The translations under genes were made by a program, and so were the position numbers. Positions 1 through 7,499 of a DNA stretch of 10,681 nt are shown here, in pieces. Below the pieces are notes generated by a model. That model searched no databases, had not been told where the DNA came from, and was given only the letters and a program-made list of their open reading frames with translations. The DNA comes from Burkholderiaceae bacterium (GTDB lineage: Bacteria; Pseudomonadota; Gammaproteobacteria; Burkholderiales; Burkholderiaceae_C), in the NCBI GenBank assembly GCA_023260355.1, contig JALQVJ010000258.1, positions 1 to 10,681 of the forward strand, written 5' to 3'. Each line of letters opens with the position of its first letter. Position 1 is the stretch's first letter.

Positions 1-1
1 T

Positions 2-130
2 GCGGGTGAGGTTGAAGAGCGCGGTATTCGCGGACAGGCCACACCTGAGCAAGCCCGAGAACTCGCGGAAGAGGGCATCGCGGTGATGGCACTGCCGATC
101 CCAGATTTCGCCAAGCACACACTCCAGTGA
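2..130 (+). CDS. DUF1178 family protein, C-terminal fragment
   Basis: This is an open frame entering from the left edge and ending at TGA 128-130; only the last 42 residues are in the window. The visible segment contains ERGIRGQATPEQARELAEEG followed by a short hydrophobic stretch, IAVMALPIPDF. This matches my memory of the C-terminal end of DUF1178 proteins, small bacterial proteins with an N-terminal cysteine-rich (probably zinc-binding) segment and no established function. The N-terminal cysteines lie outside the window, so the family call rests on the tail alone. The gene converges on the glutamate dehydrogenase gene with only 4 bp between the two stop codons, so read-through in either direction would give antisense RNA. 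Confidence 0.66.
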   Translation, partial: AGEVEERGIRGQATPEQARELAEEGIAVMALPIPDFAKHTLQ

Positions 131-134
131 CGCC

Positions 135-1412
135 TCAGGGGTAAAGCCCACGGAGCTGTCTGGCGCGCAGAATGCGCTCGCAGGCAATCACAAAGGTCGC
201 TGTGCGCAAAGATATGCCTCGCTCTTGCGCCAATCGCCATATGGCGTCGAATGCCCCCAGCATGATGTGCTCTAGGCGTTGATTGACTTCGTCCTCGGTC
301 CAAAAATAGCTGGCGAAGTCTTGCACCCACTCGAAGTAGCTGACGATCACGCCTCCCGCGTTGGCCACGACATCCGGGACAATCGTGACCCCCATATCCT
401 CGAGCAGATCGTCTGCGCCCGTGGTGGTGGGGCCATTGGCCCCCTCAACAATAACCTTGGCTTGGATGCGCATGGCGTTGTGCTCTGTGATTTGATTCTC
501 CAATGCCGCAGGGATCAGCACGTCACAGGGTGTATTCCAAAATGCATCCGCGCTGATGGCTTCACACTGTGGGCAGCCCACCACTGAACCCGCGGCTCTG
601 TGGTGCTCGGTGGCGACATCCAGGTCAATGCCGTTGGGTTGGTAAATCGCGCCTCCATGGTCAGCCAATGCCACAATCAGCGCGCCGTGGGCCTGCAACA
701 ATTTGGCGGCCACGCTGCCAACATTGCCGAAACCTTGCACGGCCACACGACACCCATCAAGTTGCAGACCCTGCCGAGTGAGCGTCTCTCGGGTGGCAAA
801 AAAGACACCCATACCAGTCGCCTCTTTGCGCCCTTGGGACCCACCCAATTCCACGGGCTTGCCAGTCACAACACCCGTGGTGTTGGCGCCTTGATTCATG
901 GCGTAGGTGTCCATCATCCATGCCATCACTTGTGCATCGGTGTTCACATCTGGGGCAGGAATGTCCACCTGAGGTCCGATGAAGCCACCGAGTTCACTGG
1001 TGTAGCGGCGCGTGACACGCTCCAGCTCCGCGCGTGAATACAACTTCGGATCAATGCGGATGCCACCTTTGGCTCCGCCAAATGGCAGATTCATGGCGGC
1101 GTTCTTGATGGACATCCAAGCCGATAAGGCCATGACTTCAGAAAGACACACGTCGGGATGGAACCGGACGCCGCCCTTGCCAGGACCGCGAGATGTGTTG
1201 TGTTGCACGCGGTACCCTTCAAAGTGGGCCATCGTGCCGTTGTCCAATCGAATTGGGACATCCACAACGAGGATGCGTCGGGGCCGTTTGAGTGTCTCGA
1301 GTAAGTGCTGAAAATCACCCAAGTGCGGGGCAACGCGGTCGACTTGTGACAAGTAATTGCCCCAAGGGCCGACGTCTTCGCTGTTGAGGTAAGAGGGCAG
1401 GCTTGCATTCAT
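135..1412 (-). CDS. gdhA: Glu/Leu/Phe/Val-type glutamate dehydrogenase
   Basis: A 425-residue enzyme that should interconvert glutamate and 2-oxoglutarate plus ammonium using NAD(P)(H) in the cytoplasm. The N-terminal dimerisation and substrate domain holds the conserved lysines in [11 protein letters not shown] (K79) and [10 protein letters not shown] (catalytic K115) and the aspartate in PAPDVNT (D155). The Rossmann domain has the dinucleotide motif VQGFGNVG (glycines near 227-232), with ADHGG just after, whose aspartate hints at NAD preference (weak inference). Length is normal for the hexameric family. The frame stays open upstream to 1775, but homology starts at MNASLPSYL, so the ATG at 1410-1412 is chosen; no good Shine-Dalgarno precedes it. 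It lies 155 bp downstream of the regulator gene on the same strand, so co-transcription is possible but unproven. Paralogous amino-acid dehydrogenases share this fold, so glutamate specificity is likely rather than certain. Confidence 0.93.
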   Translation of the reverse strand: MNASLPSYLNSEDVGPWGNYLSQVDRVAPHLGDFQHLLETLKRPRRILVVDVPIRLDNGTMAHFEGYRVQHNTSRGPGKGGVRFHPDVCLSEVMALSAWMSIKNAAMNLPFGGAKGGIRIDPKLYSRAELERVTRRYTSELGGFIGPQVDIPAPDVNTDAQVMAWMMDTYAMNQGANTTGVVTGKPVELGGSQGRKEATGMGVFFATRETLTRQGLQLDGCRVAVQGFGNVGSVAAKLLQAHGALIVALADHGGAIYQPNGIDLDVATEHHRAAGSVVGCPQCEAISADAFWNTPCDVLIPAALENQITEHNAMRIQAKVIVEGANGPTTTGADDLLEDMGVTIVPDVVANAGGVIVSYFEWVQDFASYFWTEDEVNQRLEHIMLGAFDAIWRLAQERGISLRTATFVIACERILRARQLRGLYP

Positions 1413-1567
1413 CTGGCGCTTTCGGGTCTGGTGTTGCAAGCAACTGTATGCGCCGCAAGATGCCCCGTCTAACGCCGTTTGCGCATCAGCCCATGAGCGC
1501 GATGCATGGTGCCTTGCAACCCCTCCTGCGCAGTGCGCGCGGGACGAAGCGTGGTTCGGGCTGAGAG
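1413..1567. other. Intergenic region between regulator and gdhA
   Basis: A 155-bp gap between two minus-strand genes. It holds two short perfect inverted repeats: GTTGC-AA-GCAAC at 1433-1444, about 20 bp upstream of the gdhA start, and GCGCA-G-TGCGC at 1528-1538. Neither is followed by a T-run on the minus strand, so neither looks like a terminator for the regulator gene. The first is well placed to be an operator or leader element of gdhA, but no clear -35/-10 pair was found. No short gene is supported here. Confidence 0.4.
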
Positions 1568-2662
1568 CTACTTGCGGGCTGCGCGCAAGCGTCGGTACAC
1601 CGTCGCGCGCCCGATGCCCAGCTGCTTCGCTGCCAACGTGACATTGCCTTTGGCCTCTTCCACAGCCCGTTTGATGACCGCATCCTTGAGGGTATGCAAC
1701 GGCGTGCGCTCTGGCGCCATGTGCAATGGGTTGCCAGCACGGTGGCACGCAACCTGCATGTGAAGCCCGTGCCATGTGGGCAGCGTTTGGGCTTCTGCGG
1801 CGTTGACCATATCGAACAACCGCTCGACTGGCACAGCCCAGATATCGCTGGCGTGTCCGCTTTGCTGTCCGGCAGCCATAAGGGTATGGCCCAGCATTTG
1901 TCGGGCAGGCGAATTGGCGCCAACGACATAGCCGTCCTCATCTAAAAAAAGAAGCCCATCGGCTTCATGGCCCAAACTCTCACCCAGCCAATTGAAACGC
2001 ACGACCAGCGCATGGCGAACGGACAGTGACAATGCGTTCTCGATTTGCCGAGCAGCACGCGACACCAGGTGCTTTAGCTCACGCCGTTCCGGGGTTTCGA
2101 TCCCCGTCAAATCCAGCATGCCCATGCAGTCACCTTTGGGCCCAAAGAGTGGCGCACCGGCGCAACTGAATATGGCGTTGTCCTTGAAAAAGTGCTCGCC
2201 CTGATGCAACCACACTGAGCGCTGTTCATGCAATGCGGCGCCAATCGCCGTGGTGCCCACCGCACGCTCTGAGAGGTCGACGCCGATTCGGGCGAGGTCA
2301 CGCGCACGAATGTCTGATTCCAAGGCTGGGCCTTGTGCATCGATCACGACGCCGTCGGCGTCGGTCAGCAGGGCGAAATACCGCTGGTCGGCGATCGTCT
2401 CAACCAAGCGCGTCATGATGGGGTGGGCCACTTGGACGATACCCTGATTGGCTTCGCTTCGGCGTTGCATTTCTTGGCGTGACACTGGGTTGAAGGCCAC
2501 CCGCTGCTCGGCCTGCAAGCCCTGATCCAGGCAACGCTGCCATGACGCCATCAGCCAAGGGGTCATGCCGAGGCTTGGCGTGGGCCTCCCCTGCCCATTG
2601 AGGCACAGCTCTCGCGCTTGCTCAATTTGATGCTGTCGATCGATAGGGGTGGGAAGATTCAT
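1568..2662 (-). CDS. GAF-PAS-Fis HTH transcriptional regulator (AcoR-like, no AAA+ domain)
   Basis: A 364-residue DNA-binding regulator. Residues about 35-50 ([10 protein letters not shown]) are the N-terminal signature of AcoR-type activators. A GAF-type sensor domain spans about 75-215, including [11 protein letters not shown], the W-QGEHFF region and [14 protein letters not shown]-like segment follows at about 230-265 ([24 protein letters not shown]). A Fis-type helix-turn-helix ends the protein at about 325-361 ([27 protein letters not shown]). The AAA+ domain of classical sigma-54 activators is absent: there is no Walker A and no GAFTGA motif, and PAS runs almost directly into the HTH. 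It should therefore act without remodelling sigma-54 polymerase. It is transcribed divergently from coxS across 134 bp and is the obvious candidate regulator of the cox cluster; its ligand is unknown. The start at 2660-2662 fits the family N-terminus but has no clear Shine-Dalgarno. Confidence 0.88.
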   Translation of the reverse strand: MNLPTPIDRQHQIEQARELCLNGQGRPTPSLGMTPWLMASWQRCLDQGLQAEQRVAFNPVSRQEMQRRSEANQGIVQVAHPIMTRLVETIADQRYFALLTDADGVVIDAQGPALESDIRARDLARIGVDLSERAVGTTAIGAALHEQRSVWLHQGEHFFKDNAIFSCAGAPLFGPKGDCMGMLDLTGIETPERRELKHLVSRAARQIENALSLSVRHALVVRFNWLGESLGHEADGLLFLDEDGYVVGANSPARQMLGHTLMAAGQQSGHASDIWAVPVERLFDMVNAAEAQTLPTWHGLHMQVACHRAGNPLHMAPERTPLHTLKDAVIKRAVEEAKGNVTLAAKQLGIGRATVYRRLRAARK

Positions 2663-2673
2663 GGCGGCCAGTG

Positions 2674-2686
2674 TCTCAAATTGAGA
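2674..2686. promoter_or_regulatory. Candidate operator, 13-bp perfect inverted repeat
   Basis: TCTCAA-A-TTGAGA is a perfect 6+1+6 inverted repeat lying 11 bp upstream of the regulator start codon and about 110 bp upstream of coxS. Dimeric Fis-type HTH proteins bind such dyads. Its place in the regulator's own leader suggests autoregulation as well as control of coxS. The identity of the binding protein is inferred only from position. Confidence 0.5.
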
Positions 2687-2780
2687 TTTTTATATCAGAG
2701 TCGAGGGAAATCCGGGTTATCCCTAGTGCTCGCCCGCACCGGAAATCTCAAGATGTGCCTTTGCGTTCAACGTACCAAAC

Positions 2781-2787
2781 AGAGGAG
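2781..2787 (+). promoter_or_regulatory. Shine-Dalgarno of coxS (decides the start)
   Basis: AGAGGAG is placed 9 nt before the ATG at 2797. It selects this start over an in-frame open stretch beginning at 2671, whose 42 extra residues show no family resemblance and overlap the control region. Confidence 0.85.
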
Positions 2788-2796
2788 TCAACTAGC

Positions 2797-3270
2797 ATGC
2801 AAGTGGAAATTAAAGTCAACGGAAAGGCGCGCTCAGCCAATGTGGCGGGTAACACGCTGTTGGTGCAGATGTTGCGCGACGACTTGGGGCTGACCGGTAC
2901 GCACGTGGGCTGTGATACCTCCCAATGCGGGGCCTGCACCGTCGTCATGAATGGCCGCGCCGTCAAGTCATGCTCAGTCATGGCTGCCCAAGCCCAAGGC
3001 GCAGAAGTCACGACGATCGAAGGGCTGGCGCAACCAGACGGCACACTGCACCCCATGCAAGCGGCATTCAAAGACTGCCACGGCTTGCAGTGCGGTTTTT
3101 GCACCACCGGCATGGTCATGAGTGCCGTGAACTTGGTCGAGCGAAGCCCAGTCAAGTTGGACGAGGCTGCAGTGCGCGAGGGCCTCGAAGGCAACCTCTG
3201 CCGCTGCACAGGCTATCAAAACATTGTCAAAGCTGTGCTGCAGGGCCAAGACGCCATGCGCAGTGCATAA
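2797..3270 (+). CDS. coxS: CO-dehydrogenase-like hydroxylase, small [2Fe-2S] subunit
   Basis: A 157-residue iron-sulfur subunit of a molybdenum hydroxylase of the xanthine oxidase family, carrying electrons from the Mo centre to FAD. The N-terminal plant-ferredoxin-like domain has Cys39, Cys44, Cys47 and Cys59 (GCDTSQCGAC...SC) for the distal cluster. The C-terminal helical domain has Cys99, Cys102, Cys135 and Cys137 (CGFC...CRC) for the proximal cluster. All eight ligands are present and the length is normal. The ATG at 2797 is set by a strong Shine-Dalgarno. It is the first gene of the cluster and lies 15 bp before coxL. The sequence alone does not separate CO dehydrogenase from other three-subunit hydroxylases. 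Confidence 0.95.
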   Translation: MQVEIKVNGKARSANVAGNTLLVQMLRDDLGLTGTHVGCDTSQCGACTVVMNGRAVKSCSVMAAQAQGAEVTTIEGLAQPDGTLHPMQAAFKDCHGLQCGFCTTGMVMSAVNLVERSPVKLDEAAVREGLEGNLCRCTGYQNIVKAVLQGQDAMRSA

Positions 3271-3285
3271 ACCAAGGAGAACGCC

Positions 3286-5658
3286 ATGGGAGCAACCGAT
3301 TTAGCCAACCTGCCGCACATTGGTGAAGCCGTTCGACGCAAGGAGGATGTCCGCTTCCTCACGGGTGCTGGCAATTACACCGATGACATCAACGTCGCGG
3401 GACAAACCCACGCCGTGTTCGTGCGCTCGCCGCATGCGCATGCCAAGATCAACAGTGTCGATGTTGCCGCCGCAGAGGCCATGCCCGGCGTCGTCAAGGT
3501 TTACACCGGCGCTGACCTCGAAGGCCAAATGGGTGGACTGCCTTGTGGTTGGTTGATCACGGACACCGACGGGCAACCCATGAAAGAGCCGCCCCACCCC
3601 GTGCTCGCGCAGGGCAAGGCCCGCTATGTGGGCGACCACGTTGCCATGGTGGTGGCGGAAACCTTGCAGCAGGCCAAGGACGCCGCAGAGGCGGTTGTGG
3701 TTGATTACACGCCGCTGCCTGCTGCGGTGACTTGCTCGCAAGCCAAAACATCGGAAGCACTGCATGCCGAAGCGCCTGACAACCATTGCTACAAGTGGGC
3801 GATTGGTGACAAGGCTGCGGTGGACAGCGTATTTGAAAAAGCGGCTCACATCACGAAGCTCGATTTGATCAACAACCGCTTGGTCCCCAACGCCATGGAG
3901 CCCCGCGCTGCGCTGGCGCAGTACAACCGGGCTTCTGACGAATACACGCTGCACGTATCCAATCAAAACCCACACGTCGAGCGCCTGCTCATGACGGCGT
4001 TTGTGCTGGGTTTGCCCGAGCACAAGGTTCGTGTCATTGCACCTGACGTGGGTGGTGGTTTTGGTTCCAAAATCTATTTGTACGCAGAAGACGTGGCCTT
4101 GACATGGGCTTCAAAGCAATTGAACCGTCCCATCAAATGGACCTGCGAGCGGGGCGAGGCGTTCCTGAGCGACGCGCACGGCCGCGACCACGAATCGCAC
4201 GCCGAGATGGCCATGGATGCGAACGGCAAATTCCTGGCGCTTCGGGTGCACACCGACGCCAACTTGGGCGCTTACTTGTCCACGTTTGCGACGGCGGTGC
4301 CGACCATTTTGTACGCCACGCTGTTGGCAGGTCAGTACACCACGCCGCAGGTCTATGTGGAGGTGGATGCTTGGTTCACGAATACCGCTCCGGTCGATGC
4401 GTACCGCGGTGCAGGCAGACCGGAAGCCACCTACTTGCTGGAGCGATTGGTGACCCGTTGTGCTTGGGATATGGGCTTGAGCCAAGCTGAGATCCGCAAA
4501 CGCAATTTCATCACCGAATTTCCCTACCAAACGCCGGTCGCACTGCAGTACGACACAGGTGACTTCCATGCATGCATGGATCAAGCCCAAGAGCTGGCGG
4601 AGGTGGCGGGATTTGAGCAGCGCAAAGCAGCCTCGGCAGCCAAGGGCCTGCTGCGCGGCATTGGCTACTCGAGCTACATCGAAGCTTGCGGCATCGCACC
4701 TTCGAACATCGCAGGGGCCTTGGGCGCACGTGCTGGCTTGTTTGAGTGTGGTGAAGTGCGCGTGCACCCCACAGGTAGCGTGACGGTATTTACTGGTTCG
4801 CACAGCCACGGGCAGGGTCACGAGACCACGTTTGCGCAAGTCGTTGCGGCTCGCCTGGGTCTGAGTGTGGATCAAGTCGATGTCGTCCACGGTGACACCG
4901 GCCGTGTTCCATTCGGCATGGGCACCTATGGCTCGCGCTCGATTTCGGTCGGCGGTGCAGCCATCATGCGCGCGTTGGACAAAATCGAGGCCAAGGCCAA
5001 GAAAATTGCCGCGCACCTGATGGAGGCGAGCGATGAGGATATTGAGTTCGCCAATGGCAACTTCACGGTCAAAGGCACGGATAAAACCATCCCGTTTGCT
5101 CAAGTTGCGCTGACCGCATACGTGCCGCACAACTATCCGCTGGATAAGTTGGAGCCAGGTTTGAATGAAACCGCGTTTTACGATCCTACGAACTTCACGT
5201 TCCCCGGCGGCACGTACATCTGTGAGGTCGAGATTGACCCCAACACGGGTGTCACGCGCGTCGATCGTTTCACGGCAGTCGATGACTTTGGCACGATCAT
5301 CAATCCGATGATTGTCGAGGGACAAGTCCATGGCGGTTTGGTCCAGGGGATTGGACAGGCGTTGATGGAGAACTGTGTCTACGATCCAGAGTCCGGCCAG
5401 TTGCTGACAGGCAGTTTCCAAGACTACGCGATGCCGCGCGCAGATGACTTCCCTCAATTCAAGTTGGGACACGTTTGCACGCCTTGCACACACAACCCGC
5501 TTGGTACCAAGGGGTGCGGCGAGGCCGGTGCGATCGGCTCACCACCCGCAGTCATCAACGCCGTGTTGGATGCGCTCGCGCCAGTCGGTGTGAAGGATTT
5601 TGATATGCCCGCTACGCCCGCTCGAGTCTGGGCGGCGATCCAAGCGGCCAAAGCCTGA
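3286..5658 (+). CDS. coxL: Form II CoxL-like molybdenum hydroxylase, large subunit
   Basis: A 790-residue Mo-binding catalytic subunit. The N-terminal aldehyde-oxidase/xanthine-dehydrogenase a/b hammerhead domain (about 15-140, with [19 protein letters not shown]) is followed by two molybdopterin-binding domains. Seen motifs are GGGFGSK (256-262), the active-site loop AYRGAGR (372-378), HGQGHE (508-513) and KGCGEAG with the catalytic base Glu746. Form I CO dehydrogenases carry AYRCSFR, whose cysteine binds copper; that cysteine is glycine here, so this is form II and the substrate is unknown (an aldehyde, N-heterocycle or other carbonyl-type compound is as likely as CO). By family precedent the cofactor is molybdopterin cytosine dinucleotide. 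The start has a good Shine-Dalgarno (AAGGAG, 6 nt before the ATG). Length is typical. Confidence 0.94.
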   Translation: MGATDLANLPHIGEAVRRKEDVRFLTGAGNYTDDINVAGQTHAVFVRSPHAHAKINSVDVAAAEAMPGVVKVYTGADLEGQMGGLPCGWLITDTDGQPMKEPPHPVLAQGKARYVGDHVAMVVAETLQQAKDAAEAVVVDYTPLPAAVTCSQAKTSEALHAEAPDNHCYKWAIGDKAAVDSVFEKAAHITKLDLINNRLVPNAMEPRAALAQYNRASDEYTLHVSNQNPHVERLLMTAFVLGLPEHKVRVIAPDVGGGFGSKIYLYAEDVALTWASKQLNRPIKWTCERGEAFLSDAHGRDHESHAEMAMDANGKFLALRVHTDANLGAYLSTFATAVPTILYATLLAGQYTTPQVYVEVDAWFTNTAPVDAYRGAGRPEATYLLERLVTRCAWDMGLSQAEIRKRNFITEFPYQTPVALQYDTGDFHACMDQAQELAEVAGFEQRKAASAAKGLLRGIGYSSYIEACGIAPSNIAGALGARAGLFECGEVRVHPTGSVTVFTGSHSHGQGHETTFAQVVAARLGLSVDQVDVVHGDTGRVPFGMGTYGSRSISVGGAAIMRALDKIEAKAKKIAAHLMEASDEDIEFANGNFTVKGTDKTIPFAQVALTAYVPHNYPLDKLEPGLNETAFYDPTNFTFPGGTYICEVEIDPNTGVTRVDRFTAVDDFGTIINPMIVEGQVHGGLVQGIGQALMENCVYDPESGQLLTGSFQDYAMPRADDFPQFKLGHVCTPCTHNPLGTKGCGEAGAIGSPPAVINAVLDALAPVGVKDFDMPATPARVWAAIQAAKA

Positions 5659-5684
5659 TCGGCAGATATCTAGGAGAACTACAA

Positions 5685-6470
5685 ATGTACGCATGTGAAT
5701 ATGAACGTCCCGCTTCAGTCGATCAAGCTGTTGCTTTGATCAACGGGGGTGGCCAGGCACTTTCAGGCGGTCAGACCTTGATCGCAACCATGAAGCAGCG
5801 CTTGGCTGCACCTGGCACCTTGGTTGATTTGGGTGGTATCAAGGATCTTCAGGGCATCCGCATGGATGGTGACCAACTGGTGATTGGCGCCATGACGTGC
5901 CACGCAGACGTCGCTGAGAGTGATGTGGTCAAAGGCGCGATTCCCGCACTCGCGGAATTGGCAGGCGGCATTGGTGACCGCCAGGTTCGTGCGCGTGGCA
6001 CCATCGGCGGCTCGCTGGCGAACAACGATCCAGCCGCTTGTTACCCATCAGCCGTGCTGGCGCTGGGTGCGACGGTGATCACAAACCGCCGCAAAATTGC
6101 CGCCGACGATTTCTTCTTGGGCATGTACGCCACGGCGCTTGAGCCTGGAGAAATCATCACGGCTGTGGCGTTCCCTAAGGCCCAAGCAGCGGCCTATGAG
6201 AAGTTCAAACAGCAGGCATCTCGATTTGCTTTGGTGGGTGTCTTCGTTGCCAAAACCTCGGGTGGCGTGCGTGTCGCGGTGACTGGCGCTGGATCTGGCG
6301 TTTTCCGTTGTGCGCCCTTGGAGGCGGCTTTGAACGCTGACTTCAGCGCCAAGGCGGCTGCCGCTGTTAAAGTTTCAGCCGATGGGTTGAATAGCGATAT
6401 TCACGGCACTGCAAATTACCGAGCCCATTTGATTGGTGTCATGACGCAACGCGCAGTAGCGAAAGCCTGA
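5685..6470 (+). CDS. coxM: CO-dehydrogenase-like hydroxylase, medium FAD subunit
   Basis: A 261-residue FAD-binding subunit that takes electrons from the CoxS clusters and passes them to the external acceptor. The two flavin-binding motifs are present: SGGQT (27-31), equivalent to the AGGHS loop of CoxM, and TIGGSLANNDPAA (106-118). The C-terminal domain includes KFKQQASRFALVGV (173-186), typical of the CO_deh_flav_C fold. It is slightly short for the family but complete at both ends. TAGGAG at 5671-5676, 8 nt before the ATG, is a good Shine-Dalgarno. It follows coxL by 26 bp, giving the S-L-M order seen in form II clusters. Immediately downstream lies an intrinsic terminator, so this is probably the last gene of the highly expressed structural unit. 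Confidence 0.94.
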   Translation: MYACEYERPASVDQAVALINGGGQALSGGQTLIATMKQRLAAPGTLVDLGGIKDLQGIRMDGDQLVIGAMTCHADVAESDVVKGAIPALAELAGGIGDRQVRARGTIGGSLANNDPAACYPSAVLALGATVITNRRKIAADDFFLGMYATALEPGEIITAVAFPKAQAAAYEKFKQQASRFALVGVFVAKTSGGVRVAVTGAGSGVFRCAPLEAALNADFSAKAAAAVKVSADGLNSDIHGTANYRAHLIGVMTQRAVAKA

Positions 6471-6478
6471 GCCAGTGC
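6471..6478 (+). promoter_or_regulatory. Possible antiterminator arm
   Basis: GCCAGTGC directly follows the coxM stop codon and is perfectly complementary to GCACTGGC at 6531-6538, the 5' arm and loop of the downstream terminator. Pairing would exclude the terminator hairpin. A ribosome at the coxM stop would cover this arm. Only the 8-bp complementarity is observed; a regulatory role is inference. Confidence 0.3.
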
Positions 6479-6525
6479 GTTGCCGTTTGCATTCGCCGCA
6501 AGGTGATGCAGACGATTTAAGGTTC

Positions 6526-6555
6526 ACGGGGCACTGGCGTGCCCCGTTTTTATTT
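6526..6555 (+). terminator. Intrinsic terminator after coxM
   Basis: The 5' arm ACGGGGCAC (6526-6534), a 4-nt loop TGGC (6535-6538) and the 3' arm GTGCCCCGT (6539-6547) form a perfect 9-bp GC-rich stem, followed by a T-rich tract (TTTTATTT). This is a textbook Rho-independent terminator. It lies 56 bp after the coxM stop and inside the cluster, not at its end. It should lower transcription of coxD, coxE, coxG and xdhC relative to coxSLM, unless those have their own promoter or read-through is regulated. Confidence 0.85.
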
Positions 6556-6568
6556 GAGTGGACTTGTG

Positions 6569-7480
6569 TTGAACTCCATTGATGAAGTGATCTTGGCCCT
6601 GCAACAGGAGGGTTACTATGCCGACCGCCGCTTGGCGACATCGGTGTTCTTGGCGCTTAAGTTGCAAAGGCCGCTTTTGTTAGAGGGTGAGCCGGGTGTT
6701 GGCAAAACAGAGTTGGCCAAGGCCTTGGCCAAGGCTTTGCAGCGCGTGTTGATTCGATTGCAGTGCTATGACGGGTTAGAGCAGCGCGAGGCGCTTTATG
6801 AATGGAATTACGCCGCGCAGTTGTTGCATATGCGGGCTGCCGAAGCCCAAGGACGCGTGCAAGGCAATCTGAATATCGCCGAGGTCGAACAAGAGGTCTA
6901 TCAGGATCAGTATCTGATTCATCGCCCCCTGTTGCAGGCGCTGCAGGCGCCTCAGCCAGGCGCGGTTTTGTTGATCGATGAAGTGGATCGCGCAGACGAG
7001 CCCTTTGAGGCGTTTCTCCTGGAGTATCTGGGCGAGTTCCAGATCACCATTCCAGAGTTGGGGGTCATGAAGGCTCAAGCGACCCCGGTCACGATTTTGA
7101 CCAGCAACCGCACGCGGGATTTGAACGATGCGGTGAAGCGCCGGTGTCTCTACCATTGGGTCGATTACCCCGACCGCGATCGCGAGCTCGATATTGTTCG
7201 CACGCGGGTGCCTGAGGCGAGTGAAACGCTGGCGCGCCAGGTCGCGGAGTTTGTGAATCGGTTGCGCTCACAGCCCATGGCAACGCAATTTGGGCGTGCG
7301 CCTGGGATCGCCGAGAGCGTCGATTGGGCCAAGGCGTTGGTGGCGATGGACACGCTGATTGTGGACCCTGAGGTTCTCACGCAAACCGCAGGGGTGCTAT
7401 TCAAGCAGCGCGAGGACGTGGCGGCGCTGACGCCAGAGGTTTTGAGTCAATTGTTCTCTGAGCCTGAAGCCAAGAACTGA
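6569..7480 (+). CDS. coxD: MoxR-family AAA+ ATPase CoxD
   Basis: A MoxR-type AAA+ ATPase of about 303 residues. In Oligotropha, CoxD is needed to mature the Mo active site, acting as a chaperone-like partner of CoxE; here it presumably matures CoxL. Seen motifs are Walker A GEPGVGKT (40-47), IRLQCYDGLEQREALYEWNY, typical of CoxD, Walker B LLIDEVD (134-140), sensor I TSNRTRD (178-184) and the arginine-finger region VKRRC. The longest frame begins at GTG 6539, but that codon lies in the 3' arm of the terminator. Family N-termini align better with the later MNSIDEV, so TTG 6569 is preferred, with GTG 6566 as alternative; GAGTGGA at 6556-6562 is a modest Shine-Dalgarno. The non-ATG start suggests low expression. 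Confidence 0.92.
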   Translation: MNSIDEVILALQQEGYYADRRLATSVFLALKLQRPLLLEGEPGVGKTELAKALAKALQRVLIRLQCYDGLEQREALYEWNYAAQLLHMRAAEAQGRVQGNLNIAEVEQEVYQDQYLIHRPLLQALQAPQPGAVLLIDEVDRADEPFEAFLLEYLGEFQITIPELGVMKAQATPVTILTSNRTRDLNDAVKRRCLYHWVDYPDRDRELDIVRTRVPEASETLARQVAEFVNRLRSQPMATQFGRAPGIAESVDWAKALVAMDTLIVDPEVLTQTAGVLFKQREDVAALTPEVLSQLFSEPEAKN

Positions 7481-7499
7481 ACGGACTGCCAGCCACGCC

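Larger units (their letters stand above)
2663..2796. promoter_or_regulatory. Divergent control region, regulator / coxS
   Basis: A 134-bp region between the start codons of the divergent regulator and coxS genes; it must contain both promoters and the coxS leader. It includes the inverted repeat at 2674-2686 (separate entry), a second copy of the half-site TCTCAA at 2746-2751, and a short direct repeat GGAAATC at 2706-2712 and 2741-2747. An AT-rich patch at 2687-2696 reads TGATATAAAA on the minus strand and could be a -10 element for the regulator gene, but I see no good -35 partner. No convincing sigma-54 -24/-12 pair (GG-N10-GC) was seen upstream of coxS, consistent with a regulator lacking the AAA+ domain. 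Confidence 0.6.

Noticed and set aside
1413..1775. N-terminal extension of glutamate dehydrogenase by 121 residues
   Set aside because: It overlaps the end of the regulator gene in another frame, is rich in Arg/Ala/His/Cys without family resemblance, and normal homology starts at the ATG at 1410-1412.
2671..2796. Upstream extension of coxS by 42 residues
   Set aside because: No family similarity, it overlaps the inverted repeat and control region, and a strong Shine-Dalgarno marks ATG 2797.
2663..2796. Sigma-54 promoter for coxS
   Set aside because: Expected because of the AcoR-like regulator, but no GG-N10-GC pair with flanking consensus was found and the regulator lacks the AAA+ domain needed for sigma-54 activation.
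3301..4023. 240-codon minus-strand frame opposite the N-terminal half of coxL
   Set aside because: Shadow of coxL with no family features and no ribosome binding site; composition is typical of antisense frames in GC-rich coding DNA.
4111..5493. 460-codon open frame on the minus strand inside coxL
   Set aside because: It lies opposite a coxL region with full family motifs in every domain. Its translation has no recognisable domain and is rich in Arg/His/Cys, as expected for a codon-bias shadow.
3286..5658. True (form I) aerobic CO dehydrogenase large subunit
   Set aside because: The active-site loop is AYRGAGR, not AYRCSFR, and the gene order is S-L-M, not M-S-L.
5664..5671. AGATATCT palindrome before coxM
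   Set aside because: Eight-base palindromes are common, and its last base merges into the coxM Shine-Dalgarno; nothing else supports a site.
6539..6568. GTG 6539 as the start of coxD
   Set aside because: The codon lies in the 3' arm of a strong terminator hairpin, so a transcript read from there would have its start buried, and the ten added residues do not fit CoxD N-termini. TTG 6569 (or GTG 6566) is preferred.
6713..6734. Tandem copy of TTGGCCAAGG in coxD
   Set aside because: It encodes LAKALAKAL in the helix after Walker A, a repeat explained by protein sequence and codon choice.
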